DNA from: Gammaproteobacteria bacterium
Lineage (GTDB): Bacteria; Pseudomonadota; Gammaproteobacteria; Pseudomonadales; Azotimanducaceae_A
NCBI GenBank assembly: GCA_026713405.1
Contig: JAPOON010000395.1
Span: 1-9,454 of the forward strand
DNA length: 9,454 nt
Reading direction: 5' to 3'
The first letter of the stretch is position 1. Each line of letters begins with the position of its first letter. Below are positions 7,929 through 9,454 of this stretch, piece after piece. The notes below the pieces were generated by a model. The model worked only from the letters and a program-made list of their open reading frames with translations, was not told where the DNA came from and searched no databases. Position numbers and translations under genes: made by a program.

Positions 7929-7952
7929 AAACCCCGCCCGAAGGCGGGGTTT
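7929..7952. terminator. bidirectional intrinsic terminator between pcm and the candidate ncRNA
   Basis: A perfect 10-bp stem, AAACCCCGCC (7929-7938) with GGCGGGGTTT (7943-7952), encloses a 4-base loop 34 bases after the pcm stop. On the plus strand only TTT ends the stem. On the minus strand the loop is the extra-stable UUCG closed by C-G, and the stem is followed by TTTCTTATTT. It therefore looks better adapted to stop transcription arriving on the minus strand, while still serving pcm. Confidence 0.85.
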
Positions 7953-8289
7953 CCATAATTCAGGATTTCGCCCAGTGCCGCCGGGTTTGACCCCATTGGC
8001 GCTGGCCTAGTCCCCCCGAACCCCCTTTGGTTCCGTTGCCCCGGGGCCGAAGACCCGGGAGCCTGGCCCGAAGGCCGGGCGGAATCCGAAGATTCCCTGG
8101 ACCCTTGCAGATCCGGTGAGCCTTGAAGGCGAACCTTCGCAGCTCCCGCGTGGCTCTCGCCCCGCGTGCACAGCACCTCTGCTGCGCTTGCGGCCGGTCA
8201 GTTCTCCAGCCGGCCCGAAGGCCGCCTTCGCTCCCCGACCGCGTGGTTGTTTCCGCTTTACGGACGTCTCCGCCGCCTCCACAACCGAT

Positions 8290-8310
8290 GGCTCTGCGAG
8301 CCGTTTTTTT
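8290..8310 (+). terminator. plus-strand terminator-like hairpin with seven T
   Basis: GGCTC (8290-8294) pairs with GAGCC (8298-8302) around a 3-base loop and is followed by G and seven T (8304-8310). This is the form of an intrinsic terminator for plus-strand transcription. No plus-strand gene is recognised just upstream, so it might catch pcm read-through. Equally it may simply be a stem next to an A7 single strand in the minus-strand RNA. Confidence 0.3.
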
Positions 8311-8560
8311 ACGACGCCTTGCTACGTCGTCCCCCGGTCGCGCGGCCGACGCTGCCGAGAGAGGCGGATGCCCGCTTTGAGCCTTCCCCTCCTGAGAGGT
8401 TCCGGCTCGCCCCGCTCTCGCGGGGCCGGCCACCCTTGAGCCACTTGAGCCTGGAGTGACCCCGGCCTTGGCTTGAGGCCCATCGGTTCAAACTCCGCGT
8501 CGGCCCGCCGTTGCCGGCCAGCCTGCTTCGTTCGACCCTGTTCACGAGCCTAGCAAGCCG

Positions 8561-8590
8561 GTAATACTTTGCCTAATGAAAGGTTTGCAA
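8561..8590 (-). promoter_or_regulatory. putative promoter of the candidate ncRNA
   Basis: On the minus strand TTGCAA (8590-8585) and TATTAC (8566-8561) are separated by 18 bases, each matching consensus at 4 of 6 positions. Transcription would start near 8554, immediately before the hairpin-rich region. It lies beside the DnaA-box-like cluster, which could regulate it. Confidence 0.38.
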
Positions 8591-8595
8591 GGGGC

Positions 8596-8682
8596 GGTGG
8601 ATAAGTCGGCACCCGCGTTGTGCACAAGTACCGCCAACCGGTGGATAGAGTTGTGGATAAGGCAGGGATTTCGCCGGATAAC
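8596..8682. promoter_or_regulatory. cluster of DnaA-box-like sequences
   Basis: TGTGGATAA at 8652-8660 is a perfect complement of the consensus DnaA box TTATCCACA. GGTGGATAA at 8596-8604 differs at one base and GGTGGATAG at 8640-8648 at two. TTGTGCACA (starting 8618) matches 7 of 9 in the opposite orientation, and a further GGATAA follows near 8674. The three best copies share orientation and sit within 65 bp. They lie directly upstream of the minus-strand promoter-like pair. DnaA-dependent regulation, or a minor DnaA-binding site, is the inference. Confidence 0.45.
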
Positions 8683-8690
8683 CTGCCCCA

Positions 8691-8917
8691 AGTCATGTTA
8701 GGTATTGAAAGACAAGAGGAAACAGGGAACATGAATTTTCTGCATCTGATTCGGTTTTCCCCGTTTGCGGTCGCGCGCCCATGCCTGTTCGCGCCGGAAA
8801 TGTGAATGCAGGGGGCGTTGACAACCGACCCGCGGTTCCAGAGGCTTTGTGCTTCGTCACTGCCCGCGGGGTCGGCCGTGCGGTGGATTCCGGAGTCCGC
8901 CAAGGGGGCGTTGCCGA
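8691..8917. other. gene-free stretch between DnaA-box cluster and tRNA promoter
   Basis: No convincing gene is visible. The first part (to about 8760) is less GC-rich than its surroundings. A 24-codon frame at 8731-8805 (plus) has only a weak AGGG before its ATG and resembles nothing I know. TTGACA at 8818-8823 lacks a -10 partner at normal spacing. Confidence 0.5.
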
Positions 8918-8945
8918 TTGACTCGGGCAGGCCACCCGTTAAGAT
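8918..8945 (+). promoter_or_regulatory. promoter of the tRNA-Val/tRNA-Asp operon
   Basis: TTGACT (8918-8923) and TAAGAT (8940-8945) are 16 bases apart, matching consensus at 5 and 4 of 6 positions. The GC-rich segment after the -10 (ACGCC) fits the discriminator of stringently controlled tRNA promoters. Transcription would start near 8952, about 14 bases before tRNA-Val. Confidence 0.6.
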
Positions 8946-8965
8946 ACGCCACCTCGTTTGACATG

Positions 8966-9041
8966 GGGTGTTTAGCTCAGTTGGGAGAGCGACGGCCTTA
9001 CAAGCCGTAGGTCGCAGGTTCGACCCCTGCAACACCCACCA
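8966..9041 (+). tRNA. tRNA-Val (anticodon UAC), CCA encoded
   Basis: A complete cloverleaf is visible. The acceptor stem is GGGTGTT with AACACCC, the D stem GCTC/GAGC, and the anticodon stem ACGGC/GCCGT around CTTACAA, giving anticodon TAC at 8999-9001. The T arm GCAGG-TTCGACC-CCTGC is intact, the discriminator is A, and CCA (9039-9041) is in the DNA. It reads GUA and, by wobble, GUG. It is probably co-transcribed with the tRNA-Asp 34 bases downstream. Confidence 0.98.
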
Positions 9042-9075
9042 GAAGGCGGCTGCCGCACGGCGCCGCACACCGCAC

Positions 9076-9152
9076 GGAGCGGTAGTTCAGTTGGTTAGAA
9101 TACCGGCCTGTCACGCCGGGGGTCGCGGGTTCGAGTCCCGTCCGCTCCGCCA
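9076..9152 (+). tRNA. tRNA-Asp (anticodon GUC), CCA encoded
   Basis: The acceptor stem GGAGCGG pairs with CCGCTCC, and the anticodon stem CCGGC/GCCGG holds CTGTCAC, giving anticodon GTC at 9110-9112. The T arm GCGGG-TTCGAGT-CCCGT follows, with discriminator G and encoded CCA at 9150-9152. G34 fits the queuosine-modified class. It is the second gene of the tRNA pair. No hairpin terminator is obvious downstream; the sequence turns AT-rich immediately after the CCA. Confidence 0.98.
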
Positions 9153-9178
9153 ATACTTCAATAAAAATAATAACTTAT

Positions 9179-9421
9179 ATGGAACGCACCCCAATTCGTA
9201 CCACACTCGTGGAAGTCTTGGTGGTGAGTCGATGTGAGTTCTTGCGGGATTTTGAGCGGCACGCCCGTAGAGCCATGTCGTTGGGGATGCGTCTGCGAGG
9301 TATTGCCAAGTCAATTGGTCCAAGCCGCCGAGGATCTACACTCGCATCGATCAAGCGGCCGTTGCCAGAATCCAGGACGCAAAGGCGCGGCGTCTCAGTT
9401 CGCGGTAGTGGTTTGCTCTGA
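9179..9421 (+). CDS. weak short ORF after tRNA-Asp, possibly frameshifted
   Basis: An 80-codon frame starts at an ATG with no ribosome binding site, inside the AT-rich tail of the tRNA. The segment FLRDFERHARRAMSLGMRLRGIAKSIG (about 22-48) is basic and helical, like the start of a helix-turn-helix. After it, the same frame looks non-coding. A frame shifted by one base gives RIYTRIDQAAVARIQDAK, which looks more protein-like and stops at 9406-9408. This could be a degenerate DNA-binding gene or chance. I do not recognise it. Confidence 0.2.
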   Translation: MERTPIRTTLVEVLVVSRCEFLRDFERHARRAMSLGMRLRGIAKSIGPSRRGSTLASIKRPLPESRTQRRGVSVRGSGLL

Positions 9422-9454
9422 AGGGCTCGGATCCATGACGCCCGACCAGCCGGC

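Larger units (their letters stand above)
7929..8554 (-). ncRNA. candidate long structured non-coding RNA, family not recognised
   Basis: About 600 bases contain at least fourteen consecutive local hairpins. Examples: 7972-8005 (nested double stem), 8018-8033, 8040-8059, 8061-8080, 8081-8096 (perfect 6 bp), 8099-8114, 8125-8138, 8147-8166, 8168-8187 (8 bp), 8192-8215, 8245-8286 (branched), 8388-8399, 8409-8426 (7 bp) and 8507-8518. Read on the minus strand the tetraloops are the stable classes: UUCG at 8048-8051, 8069-8072, 8087-8090, 8130-8133 and 8216-8219 (four of the five closed C-G), GAGA at 8155-8158 and 8416-8419, and GCAA at 8511-8514. On the plus strand the same loops are CGAA, TCTC and TTGC. 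A promoter-like pair lies upstream and a UUCG-capped terminator ends the region. I see no RNase P, tmRNA, 6S or SRP RNA signature. Open frames here are Arg/Gly-rich and look like shadows. The exact 5' end is inferred. Confidence 0.6.

Noticed and set aside
7960..8433. 157-codon minus-strand open frame, and overlapping frames at 8309-8545 and 8007-8282
   Set aside because: Extreme Arg/Gly/Ala composition, several overlapping frames of similar quality, no good ribosome binding site and no recognised domain. The dense hairpins explain the sequence better as RNA.
7953..8560. tmRNA, RNase P RNA, 6S RNA or group II intron as identity of the structured region
   Set aside because: No tag-peptide frame, no GAGGAAAGTC-type P4 block, no domain V-like hairpin and no reverse transcriptase frame were found by eye; a GTTCAAACTCC near 8486 only superficially resembles a T loop.
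8620..8805. 61-codon plus-strand frame with GTG start, and its internal ATG at 8731
   Set aside because: No strong ribosome binding site; it runs through the DnaA-box cluster, whose GTGGATA repeats create its V-D codons. Too weak to call.
8550..9068. 172-codon minus-strand frame with LQGSNLRPTACKAVALPTELN
   Set aside because: This is the antisense translation of the tRNA-Val gene, a well-known false gene call.

Overview
The window reads as a GC-rich bacterial chromosome segment, most likely from a proteobacterium and probably a gammaproteobacterium. The basis is GGAGG-type ribosome binding sites, the gene families present, and a tandem tRNA-Val(UAC)/tRNA-Asp(GUC) pair with encoded CCA ends. 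The taxonomic placement is inference. No transposase, integrase, CRISPR array or recognisable defence gene is visible.

Left part (1-1953, minus strand): the first 14 codons of a probably exported protein run off the window edge, with a putative promoter and a hairpin between it and the next gene. Upstream lies a complete thiamine-diphosphate enzyme of the benzoylformate decarboxylase-like group. A gap of about 330 bp then separates it from a divergent plus-strand pair, a DUF2461/TIGR02453 protein and a GPP34 (GOLPH3-like) protein, whose stop and start codons share one base.

Middle (3670-7894): an epoxide hydrolase of the EHN/microsomal type and an acetoacetate-CoA ligase (AacS) form a tight minus-strand operon, convergent with the GPP34 gene. 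Together they suggest catabolism of an epoxide or branched/isoprenoid carbon source through acetoacetate. Divergent from them is a protein-L-isoaspartate O-methyltransferase (Pcm family) with an apparent export signal, ending at a strong bidirectional hairpin terminator.

Right part (7929-9454): about 1 kb lacks a convincing protein gene. Its first 600 bases are packed with short hairpins whose loops are UUCG or GNRA only when read on the minus strand. A minus-strand promoter-like pair (8561-8590) lies at one end and the intrinsic terminator (7929-7952) at the other, so this looks like a long structured non-coding RNA that I cannot assign to a known family. Next to its promoter is a cluster of DnaA-box-like sequences, one of them a perfect consensus. 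A tRNA promoter, tRNA-Val and tRNA-Asp follow. After tRNA-Asp the sequence becomes abruptly AT-rich and then holds only a weak, possibly frameshifted short ORF.
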